A stretch of 27,712 nucleotides of DNA from a virus: positions 1 through 27,712 of the IMG/VR virus record IMGVR_UViG_3300021479_000054; one strand, given 5' to 3'. Under the pieces are notes generated by a model. The model did no database searches and was not told the DNA's origin. It saw only the letters and a list, made by a program, of their open reading frames with translations. A program made the translations under genes and the position numbers. Positions 1 through 5,543 of this stretch are shown here, piece by piece (within the stretch, counting starts at the first letter, position 1; each line of letters begins with the position of its first letter).

Positions 1-404
1 AGCTGTCCTGTCTGATAGTAAATCAAGAAGACGGAACTTGGAAAAATCTCGTAATGTTCCATGACACCCGCAGAACTGCAATCACTCGCATGGATGCAGC
101 CGGAATACCGCAAGCTGACCGGATGAAAAACTCGGGGCATACACATGAGCCGATGGACGCTCGATACAACCAAAACGAGCAACGGGCAAAGGAACGGGTT
201 AGAAAGAGTATGAACGATTTCAACGCTGGCAAGACACCCAAGACGGCGCTATCCGTTCCGGTCGCTCCTGTGGTCGCTAATGAGGTTGTAGCGGGTAATG
301 GTTGGGTTGCAGAGCTAAAGGAACTGAAGAGCTTGATGGACGATGGAATTTTAACCGCTGAAGAATTCGCAAGCGAGAAGGCTAGAGTGATGGCAGCGAG
401 ATAA
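1..404 (+). CDS. int: Tyrosine recombinase (phage integrase), C-terminal part, with SHOCT-like tail
   Basis: The reading frame is already open at base 3, so the gene begins before the window; the ATG at 54 is internal. The visible part is the end of a tyrosine recombinase catalytic domain. It has FHDTRR (His and Arg of the HxxR box), SGHTHEPMDARYN (the GH box, then the nucleophile Tyr eight residues after its His) and a short basic helix. Such enzymes cut and rejoin DNA at attP/attB to integrate or excise the prophage. After a linker rich in Ala, Val and Pro, the last ~32 residues (VAELKELKSLMDDGILTAEE onward) match the SHOCT pattern, a short C-terminal helical module thought to mediate oligomerisation; this tail is unusual for an integrase. 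A terminator follows directly. The N-terminal arm-binding domain and att site are outside the window. Identity is secure; the SHOCT assignment is by eye. Confidence 0.93.
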   Translation, partial: LSCLIVNQEDGTWKNLVMFHDTRRTAITRMDAAGIPQADRMKNSGHTHEPMDARYNQNEQRAKERVRKSMNDFNAGKTPKTALSVPVAPVVANEVVAGNGWVAELKELKSLMDDGILTAEEFASEKARVMAAR

Positions 405-446
405 GCACGACAAGCCGCCTAACAGGGCCTAGGACGAATTGAAAAG

Positions 447-480
447 GACCGCTTGAGGGTTTGCCCTTAGCGGTCTTTTT
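447..480 (+). terminator. Rho-independent terminator after the integrase
   Basis: GACCGCTTGAGGG pairs with CCCTTAGCGGTC around a 4-nt TTTG loop (arms 447-459 and 464-475, one small mismatch), followed at once by TTTTTG. It lies 43 bases after the integrase stop and should separate integrase transcription from the downstream block. Confidence 0.88.
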
Positions 481-585
481 GTTTGGTGGGTGAGCTTTGT
501 TAGGAAGTAGGGCGGGTGATGGCGGCTTGTAATTCTTCTTTGTTCATCTATATTGAATCTCCCACGCAGCCGCCCAAATGTCAAC

Positions 586-610
586 GTAGCCGGTGTTTCC
601 AGTAGCCGGT
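586..610 (+). repeat. Two GTAGCCGGT direct repeats
   Basis: GTAGCCGGT occurs at 586-594 and 602-610, separated by seven bases. The same 9-mer recurs at 880-888, twice inside the inverted repeat at 4956-4979, and twice in reverse complement inside 2607-2630. I noticed no copies in the structural half of the window. This looks like an iteron or operator family. Confidence 0.6.
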
Positions 611-638
611 TAAACTGAACCCGTCCAACCGTCCTATA

Positions 639-787
639 AAAATAAAGTTGGTCTTACTCTTGACTTTTGCCTACATGGGTTGATATCAAATCACAAAAAG
701 GCGCTCTATCAATCTTCACTCTAAGCCATTGATTCTATTCGTTCAAATGGGATAGGGCAAAGTCAAGAGTAAGACCAACTTTATTTT
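639..787. repeat. 29-bp perfect inverted repeat with an 83-nt centre
   Basis: Arm 639-667 (contains TTGGTCTTACTCTTGACTTT) is the exact reverse complement of arm 759-787 (contains AAAGTCAAGAGTAAGACCAA). Pairing continues for another GCC/GGC after one bulged T. The enclosed 83 bases contain no ORF of note. As RNA this would be a very stable long hairpin; as DNA it could be extruded as a cruciform. It lies upstream of the DUF927 gene and between GTAGCCGGT repeats. Confidence 0.85.
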
Positions 788-867
788 GCATGTCGTCAAG
801 ACCCTATAAACATTGATCGGAATTCACTATTGATTTTTCTTCTTGCAGGGCAATCAATCAATACCCC

Positions 868-2598
868 ATGATTGAACAAGTAGCCGGTGTAGTCAGTGAC
901 CGGAAAGGGGCATTAAACAACATGGACGCAGACGAATTCATACCAAAGCAGATTGATGTAGGGTTAGATTATCACGTTACGTCGGACGGTGTTTACTACG
1001 ATCATCCGAAACTAGGCTTACAGCGGTTGTGCTCTCCGGTCAAGATCCTTTATCAGACCAAAGACGAACACGGGCGCAACTATGGCAAGCTGATTGCATT
1101 TCTCACGCCACAAGGGGAAGTCAAAGAGCATTACTTCCGCACGGCTGATATTCCTTCGGTCAAAAAAAAGCTGATTGATGAGGGTCTAACAGTCGAGTCT
1201 TTTGGTAGCACCACGCTGAATGGTTTTCTGAACGCCCTGCACTCTCCACATTGGCGGCTGACATCCACATCAACCGGGTGGCTAAACAAGAATACTAATT
1301 TTGTGTTGCCGGGTTATTCCTTCGGTCCTGACAATGCCTTGTTTACCGGAGAGAAACAGTATAACGATTTCAAACAATCCGGCACGCTTGAACAGTGGAG
1401 GTATAACGTCGCTCGTCTCGCTCGTGGTAACTCTCGCTTGCTGTTCTCAATGTCCATAGGTTTCTCCGCTCCATTGCTGCGCCCGCTGAGTATCGAGGGT
1501 GGCGGGTTCCATCTTGAAGGGGAATCCGGCAAGGGCAAGACGACGGCGGCTAGGATGTGTGCGAGTATCTACGGACACCCGAAACATTACATGCTCTCGT
1601 GGAAAGACACCGCTAACGCAATGGAGCAAAAAGCAGCCGCCCATAACGATTGTTGTCTGATACCGGATGAGCTTGGTTTAGCCGATCCAAAGACGCTTGG
1701 GCCTACTCTCTATACTCTCGCAAACGGAAAAGGTAAAGCACGCTACAACCAAAAACTAACACCAGAGTGGCATTGTCCATTCTTGAGCACGGGCGAAGTG
1801 GGCATCGAACTAATGGACAAAGAGCCGCAGCTAGGGCAGTACGTGCGGTTCTTGACGGTCGCAGCGGTAACCGGAGATATGGGACTATTCGACGATATTC
1901 ATTCTTTCAAAACTCCGAAACTTTTTGCAGACACTATCAATGATAACTGTGCGAAATTTCACGGTACCGCCATTTTAGAATTCGTTAAGCAATTCATCGA
2001 AGGTCGTAAAAACGCAGAGAAAGGGGCGGCTCAGATTATCAGCGAATTTCAAAAGCGTGTTGTCTCAGGATCTACCAACACGTTGCACGGAAGAGCCGCT
2101 TCACGTTTCGGTAGTGTCGCAGCCGGTGGGGAACTCGCTACACGCATGGGCATTACGGGATGGAAAGAAGGCGAAGCTTTTGAAGCGTGCGTTACTTGCT
2201 TTGAATCGTGGAAAGAGTATTCAAAGACTTTTGATCCTGAGACGAAACACATTATCAGGGTCAAAGACTGGCTTGTCAATTACGAGACACAGTTTTACGA
2301 TATGAGAAAGTCAACCGTCAAGCGATTAGGGCACGCCGATAACTATGAGCCTGAATTAAACGCTATCGGATACCGCAAGGACAACCGCTTCTTGATCGTT
2401 CGCAGTGTGTTTGTGAATGACATTTGCAACGGAGTAAATTATCGAATAGTGGCGGAATCTCTCAAGAAGTTCGGATACTTGGATTATCAAGAAGGTCGTC
2501 TTGAGAAAATGGAAAGAACACCTGATTTCATCGAGGGTGGTAAAGAGAAAAGTTCTACTTGGTTCTTTGTTGTGTCTGACAAGATACTTGATTACTGA
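868..2598 (+). CDS. DUF927-family ATPase (phage/plasmid replication, helicase-like)
   Basis: A 576-residue protein whose middle matches the DUF927 family, P-loop ATPases found in phages and integrative elements, often near primases. Visible are GWLNKNTNFVLP at ~137, a Walker A box GESGKGKTT at ~218-226, an acidic Walker B-like LIPDELG at ~264-270, TLANGKGKARYNQ at ~283-295 and LSTGE at ~306-310. The order and spacing suit an AAA-like helicase or loader acting on phage DNA in the cytoplasm. The C-terminal ~200 residues are less conserved and may be a winged-helix region. The first ATG is at 868; an alternative at 922 has AAAGGGG upstream and would leave the GTAGCCGGT copy at 880 outside the coding region. 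Exact enzymatic activity is not known from the sequence. Confidence 0.85.
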   Translation: MIEQVAGVVSDRKGALNNMDADEFIPKQIDVGLDYHVTSDGVYYDHPKLGLQRLCSPVKILYQTKDEHGRNYGKLIAFLTPQGEVKEHYFRTADIPSVKKKLIDEGLTVESFGSTTLNGFLNALHSPHWRLTSTSTGWLNKNTNFVLPGYSFGPDNALFTGEKQYNDFKQSGTLEQWRYNVARLARGNSRLLFSMSIGFSAPLLRPLSIEGGGFHLEGESGKGKTTAARMCASIYGHPKHYMLSWKDTANAMEQKAAAHNDCCLIPDELGLADPKTLGPTLYTLANGKGKARYNQKLTPEWHCPFLSTGEVGIELMDKEPQLGQYVRFLTVAAVTGDMGLFDDIHSFKTPKLFADTINDNCAKFHGTAILEFVKQFIEGRKNAEKGAAQIISEFQKRVVSGSTNTLHGRAASRFGSVAAGGELATRMGITGWKEGEAFEACVTCFESWKEYSKTFDPETKHIIRVKDWLVNYETQFYDMRKSTVKRLGHADNYEPELNAIGYRKDNRFLIVRSVFVNDICNGVNYRIVAESLKKFGYLDYQEGRLEKMERTPDFIEGGKEKSSTWFFVVSDKILDY

Positions 2599-2606
2599 GT
2601 AGGAGT

Positions 2607-2630
2607 GGATACCGGCTACACCGGCTACAA
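2607..2630 (+). repeat. 24-bp inverted repeat, left copy
   Basis: Built from a tandem of ACCGGCTAC preceded by GGAT. It is the exact reverse complement of 4956-4979, 2.3 kb away. It sits 8 bases after the DUF927 stop and 17 bases before the next start codon, entirely intergenic. Confidence 0.9.
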
Positions 2631-2647
2631 AAAGAAATGAGGACAAT

Positions 2648-2818
2648 ATGAAAACATCAGAACAAATCAAATCTCGCAAGCGTGCCAAACGTCAAAAGCT
2701 CGCAGCGCAGAAGCCGAAAGAGTCAACCGATTACAAGATAAAAGAACGGTCACACGAAGCGCCCGTTCCAGCTACATTCAATTATTCAAAGGGAAAGAGA
2801 ATCCTAGAAAAGTTTTAG
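2648..2818 (+). CDS. Small basic protein, unknown function
   Basis: A 56-residue ORF starting MKTSEQIKSRKRAKRQKLAA and ending GKRILEKF. It is very rich in Lys and Arg in its first half, with no membrane segment. A good ribosome site (GAGGA, 5 bases before ATG) supports it. It follows the DUF927 gene and the left 24-bp repeat. Its stop overlaps the stop of the convergent minus-strand gene: TTTTAG at 2813-2818 supplies TAG on + and TAA on -. The charge suggests nucleic-acid binding, but no family is recognised. Confidence 0.7.
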   Translation: MKTSEQIKSRKRAKRQKLAAQKPKESTDYKIKERSHEAPVPATFNYSKGKRILEKF

Positions 2819-3300
2819 ATTCCCAGGTACTTTCGCAAATCGTCAATCCTCAGAAAAACCCGTGAGCATGGCCCGTATGAGAACATCACACGTCGGTAGC
2901 CCTTGAGCTTTCCGTCTACCTGATCCTTTGAAAGTTTTGAATACGAAATTCCCAAGTGACGAGCGACCACGAGCATAGTGTACATCGGCTCACCATCGAC
3001 TTGTACCGCTTGCGTGATTGGCGGTAATGTTGGTTTCGGTCGCATCTGTTCTTTGAGCGTTTCGAGTTCGGCTCTCAATACTTTCTCGATTTCTGTTTCT
3101 GTGGTTGGGGCGGTTGCTGTTTGTGTTGCGGTGTTCATTTTGCTCTTCTTTGTTATTTTATGTTCTGTTTCTTGAGCCATTCTTTCGACTACACATTGTC
3201 GGCAAATGCACAATTCAGAAACCCGGTCGCCGAAGCCTTGTTGTTGTGAATCGGCGGCGAAGGTGTGATGCTCGGAAAGGATCTGTTTTGCGCCACTCAT
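2815..3300 (-). CDS. Unknown protein with a possible helix-turn-helix C-terminal domain
   Basis: A 161-residue protein, last gene of a three-gene minus-strand operon. The N-terminus has a cysteine cluster (LCICRQC at ~31-37), a polar Thr-rich linker follows, then a predicted helical stretch (EIEKVLRAELETLKEQ). The final ~65 residues (MYTMLVVARHLGISYSKLSK, then a basic RRVMF and IDDLRKYLGI) resemble the excisionase/MerR-like DNA-binding fold used by small phage regulators and Xis proteins. A weaker alternative start is the internal ATG before NTATQ, preceded by AAGAAGAG. It converges on 2648-2818 with a 4-base shared stop. The DNA-binding role is inference from the LGISYSKL pattern. Confidence 0.72.
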   Translation of the reverse strand: MSGAKQILSEHHTFAADSQQQGFGDRVSELCICRQCVVERMAQETEHKITKKSKMNTATQTATAPTTETEIEKVLRAELETLKEQMRPKPTLPPITQAVQVDGEPMYTMLVVARHLGISYSKLSKDQVDGKLKGYRRVMFSYGPCSRVFLRIDDLRKYLGI

Positions 3301-3339
3301 GTATATCTCGATTGTATGTATGAAGTGGGAAACGGCAAG

Positions 3340-3738
3340 CTACCAGGGCGGGTTAGGATCGGCTGCATTTGATATTGGTAGGGTGGAAACTTCGTTTCTT
3401 TCCAAGAGCCGAACATCCACTTCAAGACACCCGATTCCATATTGTCGGTATCTCGCTGCAAAGTCGTCTTTACTCATTCCGGTCTCTGTGTGTAATTGAT
3501 CGTAAAGGGCCTTTAGCCGGTCACCAAGCGATTGTTGGATAGGTTCCGGTAGAACACGGGCGGCTAGAGGATTGATCTGTGTTGTAGGGCAGCTAGTGGC
3601 TTTACAAACGTACCAATACGACAAGAAGACTTTACCGGGTTTTGGTGTCCATCCGGGTTTATGTTCCATCTTGTCGGTTAGCTGCCCACACTTGTTACAT
3701 TGAATCCCGACATCAACACGAACGCCTGATGATTTCAT
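3340..3738 (-). CDS. Unknown protein with a zinc-ribbon-like Cys4 motif
   Basis: A 132-residue protein. The first half contains CNKCGQL (~14-20) and, about 25 residues on, YVCKATSC (~43-50), a four-cysteine arrangement suggesting a zinc ribbon. The second half is helical (IQQSLGDRLKALYDQLHTET), followed by DDFAARYRQYGIG. Its ATG overlaps the stop of the upstream gene as ATGA (3735-3738), so the two are translationally coupled. No named family is recognised; a role in nucleic-acid binding or as a regulator partner is only a guess. Confidence 0.75.
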   Translation of the reverse strand: MKSSGVRVDVGIQCNKCGQLTDKMEHKPGWTPKPGKVFLSYWYVCKATSCPTTQINPLAARVLPEPIQQSLGDRLKALYDQLHTETGMSKDDFAARYRQYGIGCLEVDVRLLERNEVSTLPISNAADPNPPW

Positions 3739-4049
3739 CTTCTAGTCAAATCATCTAATTGGCGTTCTATCGCTTCGAGACGTTCTTCAAGTGAAGGCTG
3801 TTCAAGACTACCACGTGATAGAAAATCTTTCATGGGTTGATGTTCTCGAAATTCACGCTGACTAGAGGAACGTCGAACCGGTTTTTTAATTTCGGTGGTG
3901 ATGAGGGTAATGAGTTCCGTTAGCTTTCTGTCCGTCTCATGGACTTGCTTTTGTATTTCCAAGACCTTGTTGTCAGTCTCATGGAGTTGCTGTTGCATTT
4001 CTAAAAGCAACGGATCGTGTTTGATTGGTTTTGATTTTGCTGTTGCCAT
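3735..4049 (-). CDS. Small coiled-coil protein, first gene of the minus-strand operon
   Basis: 104 residues from ATG at 4049 (MATAKSKPIKHDPLL); a TTG three codons upstream is a less likely start. The N-terminal half has a repeated QQ(L/V)HETD(N/R)K(V/L) unit, typical of a coiled coil (~residues 18-55). A basic Ser/Arg linker follows, then a second short helix ending LEAIERQLDDLTRR. A strong sigma-70-like promoter lies immediately upstream, placed so that transcription would begin at or within a base or two of the ATG, which explains the missing Shine-Dalgarno sequence. It is coupled by ATGA to the next gene. Function unknown. Confidence 0.78.
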   Translation of the reverse strand: MATAKSKPIKHDPLLLEMQQQLHETDNKVLEIQKQVHETDRKLTELITLITTEIKKPVRRSSSQREFREHQPMKDFLSRGSLEQPSLEERLEAIERQLDDLTRR

Positions 4050-4085
4050 ATAAACCAATTATTACACAACCCAAACAAAAGTCAA
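4050..4085 (-). promoter_or_regulatory. Sigma-70-like promoter giving a leaderless mRNA
   Basis: Read on the minus strand: -35 TTGACT (4085-4080), 16-base spacer, -10 AATAAT (4063-4058), each matching five of six consensus bases. The ATG at 4049 begins nine bases after the -10 box, so the transcript would start at or next to the start codon. No ribosome site is present, which agrees. Confidence 0.75.
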
Positions 4086-4092
4086 ACTAGTC

Positions 4093-4135
4093 CGAATGAT
4101 GGTTGTGCAACGGAGTGGAACAACCCAATCATTCG
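4093..4135. repeat. Imperfect inverted repeat upstream of the minus-strand promoter
   Basis: CGAATGATGGTTGT (4093-4106) faces ACAACCCAATCATTCG (4120-4135); the arms match apart from two extra bases in the right arm. It starts eight bases upstream of the -35 box and may be an operator. Confidence 0.6.
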
Positions 4136-4152
4136 TTATCCAACATTTTCTG

Positions 4153-4194
4153 GATTCATCATCTTGTGTCCGTTTCACTCCCACAAGATGAATC
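4153..4194. repeat. Second imperfect inverted repeat upstream of the minus-strand promoter
   Basis: GATTCATCATCTTGTG (4153-4168) faces CACAAGATGAATC (4182-4194). The left arm carries three extra bases. No T-run follows, so an operator or activator site fits better than a terminator. Confidence 0.55.
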
Positions 4195-4730
4195 AAGAGT
4201 AGACTTGAATAGTTAATCCAAAAGGCTTGAGAAATGAAATGGAGTACAGGACCATTTCAAATCAATTCCAAAGAGGAATCGTCGGTACTTGATCTTAGCG
4301 ACCGCTGCGTAGACTCGTTTTAGGAATTGCCGCTCTTAGGCTACCCGGCTTTTCATCACCGCCCTAATCATCCTCTCCAGGTTTTCGGGTACCTCTTGCG
4401 AGGGTTAGGCTAATTGGGGTTCAATGGTTCCCAACCGCTGTAAGCATTTACTACGACGTATCTTCCTCACCATTCGTCTAAGTGGAGCACTACGCCGAAA
4501 GATTTCTCTTTCATGTTACCAACCGGCTCTTGAGCGCCCTGTTGGATTTTTGTCTACGTCTGTACCCGATCCAAAGTTAAAATTACCAATGAGCCGGATA
4601 ATACATTCCTCGACAGAATCATTTAGCGCCCGCTGTTGTTCACGACCGGCACTAAACTTGACCGACCACTACATCTTGTGTATAGCCGTCATGATATACA
4701 CAAGTTCAATTGTAATAGTTGTGTAATAAC
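4195..4730. other. About 530 bases with no convincing gene; possible degenerate minus-strand gene
   Basis: In an otherwise tightly packed genome this stretch lacks a supported ORF. One minus-strand frame, entered by a GTG at 4734 that overlaps the stop of the 4731-4910 ORF, reads coding-like for ~174 codons but has a TAG at 4671 and TAAs at 4518 and further on before ending at 4213. Segments such as NDSVEECIIRLIG and ERQFLKRVYAAVAKIKYRR lie in this same frame. Four internal stops against about eight expected by chance is not significant, so this may be a decayed gene, a structured RNA, or simply non-coding. The + strand ORF at 4424-4726 is not convincing. Confidence 0.35.
4675..4704. repeat. 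Perfect 10-bp inverted repeat
   Basis: CTTGTGTATA (4675-4684) and TATACACAAG (4695-4704) flank a 10-base centre. The arm-to-arm distance of two helical turns is typical of an operator for a dimeric repressor. No T-run follows. Confidence 0.7.
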
Positions 4731-4910
4731 TCACTCGGCAGGCTCAAACGGATTCATTGAAATTTTAATTTGTGGCGTTTCCGGGATGTCGATGTCAAAT
4801 AAAGCATCATCGGCGGGTGTCTTAACTTTCGGACGCTTTGCCGTTGGTGTCCACTTGCCAGCATTCCGGTTTATCCAGTTCTTGTCCGCTCGTGTCGCTT
4901 TGTGATTCAC
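4731..4910 (-). CDS. Small hydrophilic protein, unknown function, GTG start
   Basis: A 59-residue ORF with GTG start at 4910; a stop lies two codons upstream, so no longer version exists. It begins NHKATRADKNWINRNAGKW, continues with a Lys/Pro-rich stretch, then an acidic tail (DDALFDIDIPETPQ). The clear shift from basic to acidic and the sensible composition suggest a real protein, but there is no strong ribosome site and no recognised family. A consensus TTGACA lies upstream on the same strand without a matching -10 box, inside the AACTTGTCAAGTT palindrome at 4935-4947. It is the minus-strand gene nearest the right 24-bp repeat, mirroring the small basic ORF beside the left repeat. Confidence 0.5.
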   Translation of the reverse strand: MNHKATRADKNWINRNAGKWTPTAKRPKVKTPADDALFDIDIPETPQIKISMNPFEPAE

Positions 4911-4934
4911 TAATCAATGGTCCCACAGTTTTCT

Positions 4935-4947
4935 AACTTGTCAAGTT
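4935..4947. repeat. 13-bp palindrome, possible operator
   Basis: AACTTG-T-CAAGTT is a perfect palindrome between the start of the 4731-4910 ORF and the right 24-bp repeat. Confidence 0.45.
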
Positions 4948-4955
4948 GCCCCACC

Positions 4956-4979
4956 TTGTAGCCGGTGTAGCCGGTATCC
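4956..4979 (-). repeat. 24-bp inverted repeat, right copy
   Basis: Exact reverse complement of 2607-2630 and carries two GTAGCCGGT units. Together the copies bound a 2.3-kb segment whose main genes run opposite to the surrounding ones. Confidence 0.9.
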
Positions 4980-5013
4980 GGTCGCTAACAGTAAAGGCCG
5001 TCTAAATTCTCTG

Positions 5014-5196
5014 GTGGCGTTCCCCAACTTCTTTGATTGTGATCTTGATGAACCGGCGATCTTCGACTTAGCATCTTGGGACTTGCCCGGACACATTAGA
5101 ATGGCTCCACGGCGCTCTAGGAATCTCAAGGCGCAATCGAGAGACATCTACCACAGGAACACCCGGCATTGTACCGACGCTGATAAATGCCTTTGA
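5014..5196 (+). CDS. Unknown small protein, possibly truncated at its N-terminus
   Basis: From GTG 5014 it encodes 60 residues, beginning AFPNFFDCDLDEPAIFDLAS and ending RHCTDADKCL. The frame is open back to 4906 with no ATG; that upstream part includes CSRCSRYP and runs through the right 24-bp repeat. The stop overlaps the ATG of the next gene as TGATG (5194-5198), the coupling used throughout this phage, which favours this ORF over the competing minus-strand ORF at 4941-5147. The lack of a good start may mean the 5' part was lost when the repeat-bounded segment arrived or moved. Function unknown. Confidence 0.45.
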   Translation: MAFPNFFDCDLDEPAIFDLASWDLPGHIRMAPRRSRNLKAQSRDIYHRNTRHCTDADKCL

Positions 5197-5537
5197 TGAT
5201 GTCAGTTTGGACCAACACAATTTTGGATGTCGCTTTTTCCGTGTTAAGCGCCGACCAACTCACCCTCTATAAAGTCAATCTCGATTACGTATCTGAACAC
5301 CCGGATAAAACCATTCCCGTTAGGATTTGGAATGAACACTTCGACCGGCTGCAAGATTACGAAGATGCGGTTCAAGTATGCCGACGTGCCGTGATTGAGA
5401 AGCTGGCCGATATGGGATTGCATTCATTGTCGGCGCTCGATTTCCCGGAGATTCAGAGTTCATCATGTGGAAAGCGTATTCCTAAGAAACGGAAGCGAGC
5501 GACCACGGCAGAAGGTAGGAAGGCAAAAACAGCTTAG
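5196..5537 (+). CDS. Unknown protein with a basic C-terminal tail
   Basis: 113 residues from ATG 5196 (MMSVWTNTILDVAFSVLSAD); an in-frame ATG at 5187 is possible, but 5196 gives the TGATG overlap with the upstream stop. The body is helical and acidic (YEDAVQVCRRAVIEKLADMG), and the last ~20 residues are strongly basic (KRIPKKRKRATTAEGRKAK), as in nucleic-acid-binding tails. No family recognised. It precedes the methyltransferase remnant by six bases, so the two were probably co-transcribed. Confidence 0.65.
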   Translation: MMSVWTNTILDVAFSVLSADQLTLYKVNLDYVSEHPDKTIPVRIWNEHFDRLQDYEDAVQVCRRAVIEKLADMGLHSLSALDFPEIQSSSCGKRIPKKRKRATTAEGRKAKTA

Positions 5538-5543
5538 CTACTC

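Larger units (their letters stand above)
485..867. other. Non-coding region between integrase and DUF927 gene; candidate replication or control region
   Basis: About 380 bases with no convincing gene. It holds two GTAGCCGGT repeats (586-610) and a 29-bp inverted repeat with an 83-nt centre (639-787). On the minus strand 500-547 encodes a 15-codon peptide (MNKEELQAAITRPTS) that could be a leader or a remnant. No good sigma-70 promoter for the downstream gene could be picked with confidence. The sequence just before the ATG at 868 contains CAATACCCC, a weak relative of the CTAAATAC element found before later genes. Repeats beside a DUF927 ATPase gene would fit an origin or operator region, but this is inference. 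Confidence 0.4.

Noticed and set aside
500-547. 15-codon minus-strand peptide MNKEELQAAITRPTS
   Set aside because: Too short to support without expression data; noted within the intergenic entry only.
639-787. Retron-type msr/msd RNA or transposon
   Set aside because: No reverse transcriptase or transposase lies nearby and no target-site duplication is visible. Kept as an inverted repeat of unknown role.
4424-4726. + strand ORF of 100 codons in the gene-poor gap
   Set aside because: Odd composition (many Arg, Ser, Cys; hydrophobic end), no ribosome site, no recognisable motif, and it runs through an inverted repeat. More likely a chance ORF.
4195-4740. Stop-codon recoding (TAA/TAG read as amino acids) to explain the interrupted minus-strand frame
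   Set aside because: All other genes in the window use TAA, TAG and TGA as normal stops, often in coupled overlaps, so recoding is not credible.
4941-5147. Minus-strand ORF of 68 codons opposite the 5014-5196 gene
   Set aside because: It runs through the right 24-bp repeat and competes with a + strand ORF that is coupled by TGATG to the next gene. A neighbouring minus frame (MPGVPVVDVSRLRLEIPRAP..., start 5169) also reads well, so no minus-strand choice is secure.
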